Shown piece by piece: positions 26,601 through 33,686 of a DNA stretch of 64,000 bases. This DNA is from Ramlibacter sp. Lineage in GTDB: Bacteria; Pseudomonadota; Gammaproteobacteria; Burkholderiales; Burkholderiaceae_C. A model generated the notes under the pieces. The model was not told the DNA's origin and did not search any database. It worked only from the letters and a program-made list of their open reading frames with translations. The first letter of the stretch is position 1. The number at the start of each line of letters is the position of its first letter. The stretch lies in contig JAHBZM010000001.1 in the NCBI GenBank assembly GCA_019635435.1, positions 3,658,001 through 3,722,000 of the forward strand, read 5' to 3'. The translations under genes were made by a program, and so were the position numbers.

Positions 26601-28090
26601 CCGCCGGCAGCACCGTGACCTTCGACCTCAACGCCCAGGTGACTGCCGTCAGCGGGTCGGTGATCAACACGGCAACGATCACGCCGCCCGCCGGGCTGAC
26701 CGACCCCAACCCGGGCAACAACAGCGCCAGCGACAGCGACGCCGTGGGCGTGGCCAACACCACGGTGGTGACCGCCGCCGGCATCTGCCCGGCCGGCACC
26801 ACCGAACAGGCCGCCAACCTGGTGACCAACGGCGATTTCTCCGACACCGGAGCCGGCCTGGGCGCGGGGGTGAGCCAGTACCCGCTGAACACCAACGTGC
26901 CCGACACGGGGGTGGGCATCCAGTCCGGCGCGCGCAACTACGGAGGCCTGATTGTCCAGAACCCCTTTCCCGGCGACGTGAGCCGCGGCGTGGCGGGCGC
27001 CACCACCTGGCTCTACAACAACGGCAACAACACCGGCGCGGCCTACCGGATCTGGTCCCAGACCGTCAATGGCCTGACCGTGGGCCGCACCTACACGTGG
27101 CTGTACTACGGCTCCAACGCCATCGTGCCGGGCAACACCACGGCCACGGCCCAGCCCCGCATCGAGTTCCGGCTGACATCGGGGCCGACCACCCAGACCC
27201 TGGGAGGTTCCGACAGCTATCCGCTGGAAACGCTGGGTGGCGGCGATGTGTGGTCCATGCAGCAGCGCACCTTCACCGCCAGCGTGACCTCGGTGGTGCT
27301 GGCCCTGTGGGACACGCGCACCGGCACCAATGGCGACAGTTTTGCCAGCGCCCAGATCGCGCTGCGCGAGTGCGCGCCCAATGCCGACCCGGTGGTCACC
27401 AAGACCGACAACACAACCACCGTGGTCACGCTCTCGACCACCAGCTACATCCTCACCGTGGCCAACAACGGCCCCGGCGCGGCCGACGGCGTGATCGTCA
27501 AGGACCCGGTCGAGCCCGGACTGAGCAAGCTGGACATCGCCTGCCAGGCAACGGGCACGGGCGCGCTGTGCCCGGTGTCCACCACCGTGGGGGGCATCGA
27601 GGGCGCGGGCCTGACCATCCCGGCGCTGCCGGCCGGCACCACGGTGACCTTCACCATCACCGCCTCCATCACCGCGCTGCAGGGGCAGGTGACCAGCACG
27701 GTGGCGCTGCAGCTGCCCCCGGGGCTGACCGACAGCAACCTCGCGAACAACAACGCGCAGGACATCGACAACGTGAAGGGCCTGGTCAATGTGACCATCG
27801 GCAAGAGCAATGGCACGGCCACGGTGGCCTCGGGCAGCACGACGGCCTACGCCATCACGGTGGGCAATGCGGGCCCTTCGCCGGCCGACAACAGTGTGCT
27901 CACTGACCCGGCCGTGACCGGCCTGTCGTGTACCAGCGCGGCCAGTTGCACGGCGAGCGGTGGCGCCTCATGCGGAAGTCCGACGGTCCCGGTCGCCACG
28001 CTGCAAAGCGGCTTCCCCATCCCCTCCCTGCCCGCGGGCGGGCAGGTCACCGTCACCGTCGTTTGCAATGTGTCGGCGTCGGGTTCGTAG
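23699..28090 (+). CDS. Large exported protein with glycine-rich and DUF11 repeat domains
   Basis: This is a 1463-residue predicted cell-surface or secreted protein. A hydrophobic signal (LLLALWLLGLGIPLVARAQ) ends near residue 53. A region to about 570 is rich in Gly and Asn (GGGGGNGGQGGNGG and similar). Five DUF11-type beta domains follow, each opening like ADLALTKTGP, ADVSVTKSNG or VNVTIGKSNG. A jelly-roll-like block (NLVTNGDFSDTG...) interrupts them around 1040-1225. No ribosome site precedes the ATG, and a GTG at 23795 would give a normal short signal peptide. The fifth repeat ends abruptly at VSASGS with no sorting or membrane anchor. Confidence 0.8.
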   Translation: MYYPDSSSGPQVTGAAGGGLASARRPDRAHRLVQRLLLALWLLGLGIPLVARAQVCAAPGKDAPGTLSGIVNRYHQGNGNRAAGNTTLTLGAASGAAGAVAVGDLLLIIQMQGASLNTSNDERYGDGVGTNNSRPFSSVSQANGYTNLNNAGAYQFLRVTAVAGNNITFTPPLANDYTQNTGSTRRRAYQVIRVPQYPSATINAASPVVPLPWDGLVGGVVAIDVAGKLTFTGAGPHIDASSRGFRGGVQGNNNSTFPSGTLLYRGNNTADGGSKGEGMAGTPQYVQTSTAGGYNSGTRFSDAAPTFINNGTAGGYPNGDFLRGAPGNAGGGGNSHNAAGGGGGNGGQGGNGGQTYDGDGLLDTGGYGGARSPQDGVLLPTHIFMGGGGGSGSLNDGTSPRGSGGNGGGIIVVRAGGFIGSGLLRSDGQRGWDSDVGQDAGGGGGAGGSVLVIAGSGHGSVSVQARGGEGADSNLNTNSLPFAPPNGVQTGGCCTGEREGPGGGGGGGAVYSNASLGLLDLAGGANGKSREDLSQGFSGNMQARPGDAGNSATSISSAAIDGARPGYECEPLLTVAKRTSTPSRTVPPDTSASYAISLSNAATAGTAYGVSLADALPPPFTLSGTTAVVSYGAGASGPGSPLAVGGTSTLALGSPGDPANGFTLDPGGSLTLTFNVSLNSATSGTYNNPATVAFTDPTRNSGVAALAGINASVSPGGLDAAGNTVGGSNYAAGSSTQEDIVVAGAPATSADLALTKTGPPAVETGDAVQYVLTLTSAGPANLGGSVTVSDLVPAAIGTVTWVCTVTSGSADCDTAGAGTGAAGSGNTVTLPRIQIDSGAQLRIQIDGTAASAATVTNTATATITPGFTDPSPANNQATADTVISVPVADVSVTKSNGVATVTSGGVTGYAIVVANPGPSAADGTTIADPAAAGLTKLGVSCLAAGGAICPGGLTTATFEAGIAIPTLPAGSTVTFDLNAQVTAVSGSVINTATITPPAGLTDPNPGNNSASDSDAVGVANTTVVTAAGICPAGTTEQAANLVTNGDFSDTGAGLGAGVSQYPLNTNVPDTGVGIQSGARNYGGLIVQNPFPGDVSRGVAGATTWLYNNGNNTGAAYRIWSQTVNGLTVGRTYTWLYYGSNAIVPGNTTATAQPRIEFRLTSGPTTQTLGGSDSYPLETLGGGDVWSMQQRTFTASVTSVVLALWDTRTGTNGDSFASAQIALRECAPNADPVVTKTDNTTTVVTLSTTSYILTVANNGPGAADGVIVKDPVEPGLSKLDIACQATGTGALCPVSTTVGGIEGAGLTIPALPAGTTVTFTITASITALQGQVTSTVALQLPPGLTDSNLANNNAQDIDNVKGLVNVTIGKSNGTATVASGSTTAYAITVGNAGPSPADNSVLTDPAVTGLSCTSAASCTASGGASCGSPTVPVATLQSGFPIPSLPAGGQVTVTVVCNVSASGS

Positions 28091-28099
28091 CGGGAGGCT

Positions 28100-29104
28100 T
28101 CAGGCGGATTCAGCGACGGGGTCACGCCCCATCAATTCGGCCACGGCCGTGCGCGGGTCCAGCTGGCCGTCAAGCAGCGACACCACCGACTGCGCAATCG
28201 GCATCTGCAAGCCCAGATGCCGCGCCCGCTGCACCACGGTGCGGGCGCAGTACACACCCTCAGCCACATGGCCCAGCGACTGCACCGCCTGCTGCAGCGT
28301 CTGGCCCCGGGCCAGCAGCAGACCCACCTGCCGGTTGCGGCTCAGGTCACCGGTGGCCGTGAGCACCAGGTCGCCCAGGCCCGACAGGCCCATGAAGGTG
28401 TCGGCGCGCGCTCCCAGGGCCAGACCCAGCCGTGTCATTTCGGCCAGTCCGCGCGTAATCAGGGCGGCCCGGGCATTGAGCCCCAGCCCCAGGCCATCGC
28501 ACAGTCCGGTGGCGATGGCGAGCACGTTCTTGACCGCGCCCCCCGTTTCCACGCCCACCAGGTCGTCGTTGGCATACACCCGCAACGAAGGGCCGTGAAA
28601 CGCCGCGACCAGCGCCTGGCGAACCGCCGCATGCTCGCTGGCCGCCACCAGGGCGGAGGGCTGGCCGCGCGCCACCTCCTGCGCAAAACTGGGTCCACTG
28701 AGCGCGCCAGCCGCCAGCCCGGGCGCGACCTGGGCCAGGACTTCATGGGACAGCAGCCCATCGTGACCGGCCTGTGGACTCTCAAAGCCCTTGCACAGCC
28801 ATGCCACGGGCAGGCCGCAGTCGCGCAACAGGCCCAGCATGCCGCGCAGGCCGGACATGGGTGTGGCAATGACCACCAGGTCATGCTCGCGGACCAGGGA
28901 AGACAGCCCCTGGACCGGTTCACCCGTCACCGCGAGCGCGGCGGGCAGGGGCACACCGGGGAGATAGCGCGCGTTCTCGCGCTGCGCGGCCATGGCCGCC
29001 GCCTGCGCCGCATCACGCGCCCAGAGCGTGACCGCGTGCCGCGAAGCGGCACTCACGGCCAGCGCCGTGCCCCAGGCACCGGCGCCGATTACTATGATTT
29101 TCAT
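28100..29104 (-). CDS. gpsA: Glycerol-3-phosphate dehydrogenase [NAD(P)+]
   Basis: This cytoplasmic enzyme reduces dihydroxyacetone phosphate to sn-glycerol-3-phosphate for phospholipid synthesis. The N-terminal NAD-binding motif VIGAGAWGTALA is at residues 5-16. LSGPSFAQEVARG and the catalytic Lys in GGAVKNVLAIATG follow. Length (334) is normal. The start codon lies inside the palindromic arm of a dispersed repeat and no ribosome site is visible. It is the last gene of the rhodanese-grxC-secB-gpsA run and converges with the DUF11 gene 9 bp away. Confidence 0.96.
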   Translation of the reverse strand: MKIIVIGAGAWGTALAVSAASRHAVTLWARDAAQAAAMAAQRENARYLPGVPLPAALAVTGEPVQGLSSLVREHDLVVIATPMSGLRGMLGLLRDCGLPVAWLCKGFESPQAGHDGLLSHEVLAQVAPGLAAGALSGPSFAQEVARGQPSALVAASEHAAVRQALVAAFHGPSLRVYANDDLVGVETGGAVKNVLAIATGLCDGLGLGLNARAALITRGLAEMTRLGLALGARADTFMGLSGLGDLVLTATGDLSRNRQVGLLLARGQTLQQAVQSLGHVAEGVYCARTVVQRARHLGLQMPIAQSVVSLLDGQLDPRTAVAELMGRDPVAESA

Positions 29105-29138
29105 AGCACGCAGTGCCCGATGCTGGCGGACTGCAGGC
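29091..29138 (-). repeat. Two-part dispersed repeat, copy at the gpsA start
   Basis: Read on the minus strand this is GCCTGCAGTCC, then 20 bp, then GCTATGAAAATCATAGT (GCTAT/ATAGT arms, 7-nt centre). The ATG of gpsA is bases 4-6 of the palindromic block, and the copy supplies codons 1 to about 4. A TTTTC-type run just upstream resembles the T-run ahead of the metG copy. Confidence 0.75.
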
Positions 29139-29155
29139 CCAAAGGGTCTGAAAAC

Positions 29156-29626
29156 TTACTGGGTGACGATGCGCGGTGCATCGGCCTCGGCGGCGGCAGC
29201 GGCTTGCGCCTGCTGTTGTTCATGCATGGCCTGGAAGTTGATTTCGGCCAGATGCACGGGCGGAAAGCCAGCCCGGGTGATGATGTCGGACACATTGCCA
29301 CGCAGGTACGGGTAAACGATCTGCGGGCAGGCGATGCCGATGATCTGGCCCATCTGGTCCTCGGGCAGGTTGCGGATCTCGAAGATGCCAGCCTGCTTGA
29401 CCTCCACCAGGAACACCGTCTTGTCCTTGATCTTGGCCTGCACCGTGGCCGTCACGGCAATTTCATAAATGCCTTCGGCGGCGGGCACGGCGTCCACGCC
29501 CAGCTGGATGTCGACCACGGGCGCTTCCTGCTCCAGCAGGATTTGCGGGGAATTGGGCTGCTCCAGCGACGCTTCCTTGAGGTAAACACGTTGAATCTGG
29601 AACACGGGATCTTGCGCTTCGGCCAT
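29156..29626 (-). CDS. secB: Protein-export chaperone SecB
   Basis: This cytoplasmic tetrameric chaperone keeps precursors unfolded and delivers them to SecA. The 156-residue protein has the family core VFQIQRVYLKEASLEQPNSP, the ILLEQE strand, and YPYLRGNVSDIITRAGFPPV. The Ala/Gln-rich tail is normal for betaproteobacteria. It lies between grxC and gpsA in an order commonly seen in the group. Confidence 0.97.
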   Translation of the reverse strand: MAEAQDPVFQIQRVYLKEASLEQPNSPQILLEQEAPVVDIQLGVDAVPAAEGIYEIAVTATVQAKIKDKTVFLVEVKQAGIFEIRNLPEDQMGQIIGIACPQIVYPYLRGNVSDIITRAGFPPVHLAEINFQAMHEQQQAQAAAAAEADAPRIVTQ

Positions 29627-29665
29627 GGCACTCTTTCAGTTCAAAAAACGAAATTCGGAAAGACA

Positions 29666-29697
29666 AGGCCCGCCTGGAAATGCTCCCACGCGGGCCT
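29666..29697 (-). terminator. Possible terminator between grxC and secB
   Basis: AGGCCCGC and GCGGGCCT form an 8-bp GC-rich stem around a 16-nt loop in the 86-bp gap. On the minus strand it is followed by TGTCTTT and, further on, by a run of six T. It may attenuate grxC transcripts ahead of secB. Confidence 0.35.
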
Positions 29698-29712
29698 GTC
29701 GCGATGCGGAGA

Positions 29713-29970
29713 TTATCCGTTCAAAAGCGGCACCAGAGCGCCGCGGCTGTCCAGGGCCATCAGATCGTCGCAACCCCCGACATAGGTCTCGCCCACGAAA
29801 ATCTGCGGCACGCTGCGCCGCCCGGTGATTTCCATCATCTTCAGGCGCTCTTCAGGCTGCATGTCGACACGGATCTCCTCGATCTGCTCGACCCCCCGGC
29901 CCTTGAGAATCTGCTTGGCGCGGATGCAGTAGGGGCAAACGGCCGTGGTGTACATCTTCACAGTCTGCAT
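29713..29970 (-). CDS. grxC: Glutaredoxin 3
   Basis: This is an 85-residue dithiol glutaredoxin that reduces protein disulfides and mixed disulfides with glutathione. The active site CPYC is at residues 12-15, the cis-proline is in SVPQIF, and GGCDDLMALDS is the C-terminal GSH-binding segment. It starts 18 bp after the rhodanese stop. Confidence 0.96.
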   Translation of the reverse strand: MQTVKMYTTAVCPYCIRAKQILKGRGVEQIEEIRVDMQPEERLKMMEITGRRSVPQIFVGETYVGGCDDLMALDSRGALVPLLNG

Positions 29971-29988
29971 GGTGGAGTCCGGTTGGCC

Positions 29989-30399
29989 TCAGGCTTTTTC
30001 GAGCGGGAGATTGGCCTCTTTCCAGGTCTTGAGGCCGCCCTGCAGCACCTGGGCTTTTTCATAGCCCAGCTTCCTGGCCTGGGCCAGCACCCGGTTGGCC
30101 CGCGCGCCCGTCGCGCAGACCAGGATCACGGGCAGGCCCTTGTTCTTGACCACCTCGGGCAGACGCTGCTCGAACTGCCCCACCGGCACGTTCTTCGCGC
30201 CACCCACGTGGCCCGCCGCAAATTCCTCGGCCTCGCTCACGTCGACCACCACGGCCTTTTCACGGTTGATCAGCTGCACGGCGCCATTGGCCGTGAGGGT
30301 GCCGCCAGCCAGCCCGCCCGCGAGCAGGGGCCAGGCCAGCATCGTCCCGGAGGCCAGCGCCACCGCAATCAGCGTCCAGTTGTCCACAATGAATTTCAC
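29989..30399 (-). CDS. Membrane-anchored rhodanese-like protein
   Basis: This 136-residue protein has one N-terminal membrane segment (TLIAVALASGTMLAWPLL) and a single rhodanese domain. The active-site loop CATGAR has the cysteine at residue 95, so sulfurtransferase or thiol chemistry is likely. VVVDVSEAEEFAAGHVGGA is the conserved front of the domain. It is the first gene of the run leading to grxC, secB and gpsA and is divergent from gpmA, with a 103-bp shared promoter region. Confidence 0.92.
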   Translation of the reverse strand: MKFIVDNWTLIAVALASGTMLAWPLLAGGLAGGTLTANGAVQLINREKAVVVDVSEAEEFAAGHVGGAKNVPVGQFEQRLPEVVKNKGLPVILVCATGARANRVLAQARKLGYEKAQVLQGGLKTWKEANLPLEKA

Positions 30400-30502
30400 G
30401 TCAAACCTTTCCAGTGACCGAACGGCAAAAGCAGGGATTTTAGAATGCAGGGCTCATCCCTTCCTTTCAACCGGCCATTGCGCCCTGTTTTTGCGACCCT
30501 TC

Positions 30503-31246
30503 ATGCACAAACTCGTCCTCATCCGCCACGGCGAATCCACCTGGAACCTCGAGAACCGCTTTACCGGCTGGACCGATGTGCCGCTGACCGACACCGGCAT
30601 CGAACAGGCCAGAAGCGCGGGGCGGCTGCTGCGGGCCGAAGGGTATGAGTTCGACCAGGCCTACACCAGCGTGCTCAAGCGGGCCACCCACACCCTCTGG
30701 CATTGCCTGGACGAAATGGACCGCACCTGGCTGCCCGTGGTCAACAGCTGGCGCCTCAACGAGCGCCACTACGGGGCGCTGCAAGGGTTGAACAAGGCCG
30801 AAACCGCAAAGAAATTCGGTGACGATCAGGTGCTCGCCTGGCGCCGCAGCTACGACACGCCGCCGCCCGCGCTCGAGCCCACCGATCCACGCTGCGAGCG
30901 CGCGGACATCCGCTATGCGCACCTGGCACCCGGCCAGGTCCCGCTGACCGAATGCCTCAAAGACACCGTGGCGCGCGTGCTGCCTTTCTGGAACGAAGCC
31001 ATCGCGCCGGCCATCCGGTCAGGCCAGCGCGTGGTGGTTGCCGCGCATGGCAATTCCATCCGCGCGCTGGTCAAGTACCTGGACGGCATTTCGGATGACG
31101 ATATCGTCGGGCTCAACATTCCCAACGGCACGCCCCTGGTCTATGAGCTCGACGCCGATCTGCGTCCCCTGCGCCACGACTACCTGGGCGATGAACAGGC
31201 CGTGGCGAAGGCGGCCGCCGCCGTGGCCTCCCAAGGCCGGGGCTGA
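30503..31246 (+). CDS. gpmA: 2,3-bisphosphoglycerate-dependent phosphoglycerate mutase
   Basis: This glycolytic enzyme interconverts 3- and 2-phosphoglycerate through a phosphohistidine. The catalytic LIRHGESTWN is at residues 5-14 (His8), NERHYGALQG follows, and the second histidine is in AAHGNSIRALVKYLDG. Length (247) is standard. The frame is open further upstream, but MHKLVLIRHGE is the family start. A TAGAAT element at 30441-30446 may be its -10 box. Confidence 0.97.
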   Translation: MHKLVLIRHGESTWNLENRFTGWTDVPLTDTGIEQARSAGRLLRAEGYEFDQAYTSVLKRATHTLWHCLDEMDRTWLPVVNSWRLNERHYGALQGLNKAETAKKFGDDQVLAWRRSYDTPPPALEPTDPRCERADIRYAHLAPGQVPLTECLKDTVARVLPFWNEAIAPAIRSGQRVVVAAHGNSIRALVKYLDGISDDDIVGLNIPNGTPLVYELDADLRPLRHDYLGDEQAVAKAAAAVASQGRG

Positions 31247-31301
31247 GACGCGGGACGCCCAGGGAAAAGCCCTGAGCCACCGGCGCATCAAGGCGTAAAG
31301 G

Positions 31302-31316
31302 CCGGGTAAATCCCGG
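31302..31316 (+). terminator. Weak hairpin downstream of gpmA
   Basis: CCGGG-TAAAT-CCCGG lies 55 bp beyond the gpmA stop and is followed by TACTTTCCC. The stem is short and the T-run poor. The rest of the 170-bp gap before the protease gene holds a second small hairpin (CAGGG-AAAAG-CCCTG) and a TATATT element near 31389. Confidence 0.3.
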
Positions 31317-31416
31317 TACTTTCCCTCAATTCCGCCCCCTCCTCTGGAACTGCGGGCCAACCTGGGCGTCTCACCGTCTGGGTCGGTGTATATTGAAGTC
31401 AAGAGGACTTAGTTTT

Positions 31417-32853
31417 ATGAGCCACAAACTCAAGATAGCGGGTTGGATCACGGTCGGAGCGCTGGCGGGCGCCTTGACCACGGTGTCGCTGCAGACGGTC
31501 GCCCGCGGATCGCTGGCGCCACTGCCGCTGGAAGAGCTTCAGCAACTCGCCGCCGTGTTCGGCATGGTCAAGAGCGACTACGTCGAGCCCGTGGACGAGA
31601 AAAAGCTGATCTCGGACGCCATTTCGGGCATGGTGTCGAGCCTGGACCCGCACTCTCAGTACTTCGACAAAAAGTCCTTCAAGGAATTCCGCGAGGGCAC
31701 CTCCGGCCGCTTCGTGGGCGTGGGCATCGAGATTTCGCAGGAAGACGGCCTGGTCAAGGTGGTTTCACCGATCGAAGGCTCGCCTGCCTTCCGGGCCGGC
31801 CTCAAGCCCAATGACCTGATCACCAAGATTGACGAGACCCTGGTCAAGGGCCTCTCGCTGACCGAAGCGGTCAAGCGCATGCGCGGCGAGGCCAACACCA
31901 AGGTCCTCCTCACCATCTACCGCAAGGACGAGAACCGCACCTTCCCGGTCACGATCACCCGCGAGGAAATCAAGACGCAATCCGTCAAGGCCAAGGTGAT
32001 CGAACCCGGCTATGCGTGGATTCGCCTGAGCCAGTTCCAGGAGCGCACGGTGGAGGATTTCGCGCGCAAGCTCACCGACATCTACCAGAAGGAACCCCAC
32101 CTCAAGGGCCTGGTGCTGGACCTGCGCAACGACCCCGGAGGCTTGCTGGACGCCGCCGTCGCGGTGTCCGCGGCGTTCCTGCCTGACAACGTGACCGTGG
32201 TCTCCACCAACGGCCAGCTCGCCGAAAGCAAGTTCACCTACAAGGCCTCGCCGGAGTTCTACCAGCGCGGCAACGGTGTCGATCCGCTCAAGCGCCTGCC
32301 GGCGGCCCTCAAGTCGGTGCCCCTGGTGGTTCTGGTCAATGAAGGCTCGGCATCGGCGAGTGAGATCGTGGCCGGGGCCCTTCAGGACCACAAGCGGGCG
32401 ACCATTCTGGGCAGCCAGACCTTCGGCAAGGGCTCGGTCCAGACGGTTCGTCCGCTGGGCCCGGACACCGGCCTCAAGCTCACCACCGCCCGTTACTACA
32501 CGCCCAGCGGCAAGTCGATCCAGGCCAAGGGCATCCTGCCGGACGTGATGGTTGATGAGACCGAGGAGGGCAACCTCTTCGCCGCGTTGCGCACCCGCGA
32601 GGCCGATCTCGAGAAGCACCTCAACAGCGGCCAGGGCGCCGAAGTCAAGGACGAGGCCCGTGAAAAGGCGCGCGAGGAAGCCCGCAAGAAGCTCGAGGAA
32701 GAAGCCCGCAAGGCCCCCCAGGAGCGCAAGATTCCCGAGTTCGGCGGTGACAAGGACTTTCAGCTGGCCCAGGCGCTGAACCAGCTCAAGGGCCGTCCGG
32801 TCCTGATCAGCAAGACCATGGTCGAGCGCAAGGAAGAAAAGAAGGAAAACTGA
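31417..32853 (+). CDS. S41-family carboxy-terminal processing protease
   Basis: This is a periplasm-facing serine protease of the CtpA/Prc type that cuts near the C-terminus of substrates. A single hydrophobic signal/anchor (IAGWITVGALAGALTTVSL) lies at the N-terminus. It is followed by a PDZ domain (VGVGIEISQEDGLVKVVSPI...GLKPNDLI) and the S41 domain with the Ser in GSASASE and the Lys in FGKGS. The tail from residue 400 is a charged Lys/Glu/Arg-rich helix. The start MSHKLKIAG is preferred (AAGAGGA upstream). A strong terminator follows. Confidence 0.93.
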   Translation: MSHKLKIAGWITVGALAGALTTVSLQTVARGSLAPLPLEELQQLAAVFGMVKSDYVEPVDEKKLISDAISGMVSSLDPHSQYFDKKSFKEFREGTSGRFVGVGIEISQEDGLVKVVSPIEGSPAFRAGLKPNDLITKIDETLVKGLSLTEAVKRMRGEANTKVLLTIYRKDENRTFPVTITREEIKTQSVKAKVIEPGYAWIRLSQFQERTVEDFARKLTDIYQKEPHLKGLVLDLRNDPGGLLDAAVAVSAAFLPDNVTVVSTNGQLAESKFTYKASPEFYQRGNGVDPLKRLPAALKSVPLVVLVNEGSASASEIVAGALQDHKRATILGSQTFGKGSVQTVRPLGPDTGLKLTTARYYTPSGKSIQAKGILPDVMVDETEEGNLFAALRTREADLEKHLNSGQGAEVKDEAREKAREEARKKLEEEARKAPQERKIPEFGGDKDFQLAQALNQLKGRPVLISKTMVERKEEKKEN

Positions 32854-32872
32854 TCTTCCACGCCCTGGCCAG

Positions 32873-32904
32873 GGCCGGATCCGCTGCGCGGATCCGGCCT
32901 TTTT
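32873..32904 (+). terminator. Rho-independent terminator after the S41 protease gene
   Basis: GGCCGGATCCG and CGGATCCGGCC form a perfect 11-bp stem with a CTGCG loop, followed by five T. It lies 19 bp after the protease stop and 22 bp before the moeB-type gene, so that gene probably has its own promoter or depends on read-through. Confidence 0.9.
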
Positions 32905-32926
32905 CATTGCGGCCACAATCACCCCC

Positions 32927-33682
32927 ATGACCGACGACCAACTGCTGCGCTACTCGCGCCATATCCTGCTGGACGAGATCGGAATCGAAGGCCAGCAGCG
33001 CATCCTGGAAGCGCGGGTGCTGGTGATCGGGGCCGGCGGGCTGGGCTCTCCCGTGGCGCTGTACCTGGGCAGCGCCGGGGTTGGCCACATCACGCTGGTG
33101 GACGATGACGAGGTGGACCTCACCAACCTGCAGCGCCAGGTCGCCCATGACATGTCCCGGCTCGGTGAACCCAAGGCCGGCTCGGCCAGGGCGGCGATTG
33201 CCGCCATCAACCCCGACGTGGTGGTCGACGCGGTGGTGGCGCGTGCCGACGCCGCACTGCTGGATGACCTGCTCCCCGGGGTCGATCTGGTGCTGGACTG
33301 CAGCGACAATTTTTTGACCCGCCAACGGGTCAATGCGGCCTGCGTGGCTCACCGCAAGCCCCTGGTGTCGGGTGCCGCCATCCGGTTCGACGGCCAGGTG
33401 TCGGTCTACGACCCCCGCGACCCGCTTTCTCCGTGCTATGCCTGCGTTTTTCCCGCGGATGCCTCTTTCGAGGAAACCCGCTGCGCAACCCTGGGCGTGT
33501 TCGCGCCACTGGTGGGCATCATGGGCGCGATCCAGGCCGCCGAGGCGCTCAAGCTGCTGGTGGGCACCGGGGAACCGCTGGCAGGCCGCCTGCTCATGCT
33601 CGACGGCCGCAGCATGGCATTCAGCGAAGTGCGCGTGCCGCGCCAGCCAGGCTGCCCGGTCTGCGGCCACGGCGGCGCCTGA
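32927..33682 (+). CDS. moeB: ThiF/MoeB-family E1-like adenylyltransferase
   Basis: This enzyme adenylates the C-terminus of a ubiquitin-like sulfur carrier (MoaD or ThiS) for molybdopterin or thiamine synthesis. The 251-residue protein opens RYSRHILLDEIGIEGQQRIL, has the nucleotide motif GAGGLGSPVALYL near residue 36, and carries two zinc-binding pairs (CYAC and CPVC). It lacks a rhodanese tail. MoeB rather than ThiF is the likelier name from length and the RYSRH start, but the two are hard to separate. A molybdopterin role would fit the Mo-dependent formate dehydrogenase. Confidence 0.85.
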   Translation: MTDDQLLRYSRHILLDEIGIEGQQRILEARVLVIGAGGLGSPVALYLGSAGVGHITLVDDDEVDLTNLQRQVAHDMSRLGEPKAGSARAAIAAINPDVVVDAVVARADAALLDDLLPGVDLVLDCSDNFLTRQRVNAACVAHRKPLVSGAAIRFDGQVSVYDPRDPLSPCYACVFPADASFEETRCATLGVFAPLVGIMGAIQAAEALKLLVGTGEPLAGRLLMLDGRSMAFSEVRVPRQPGCPVCGHGGA

Positions 33683-33686
33683 GCCC

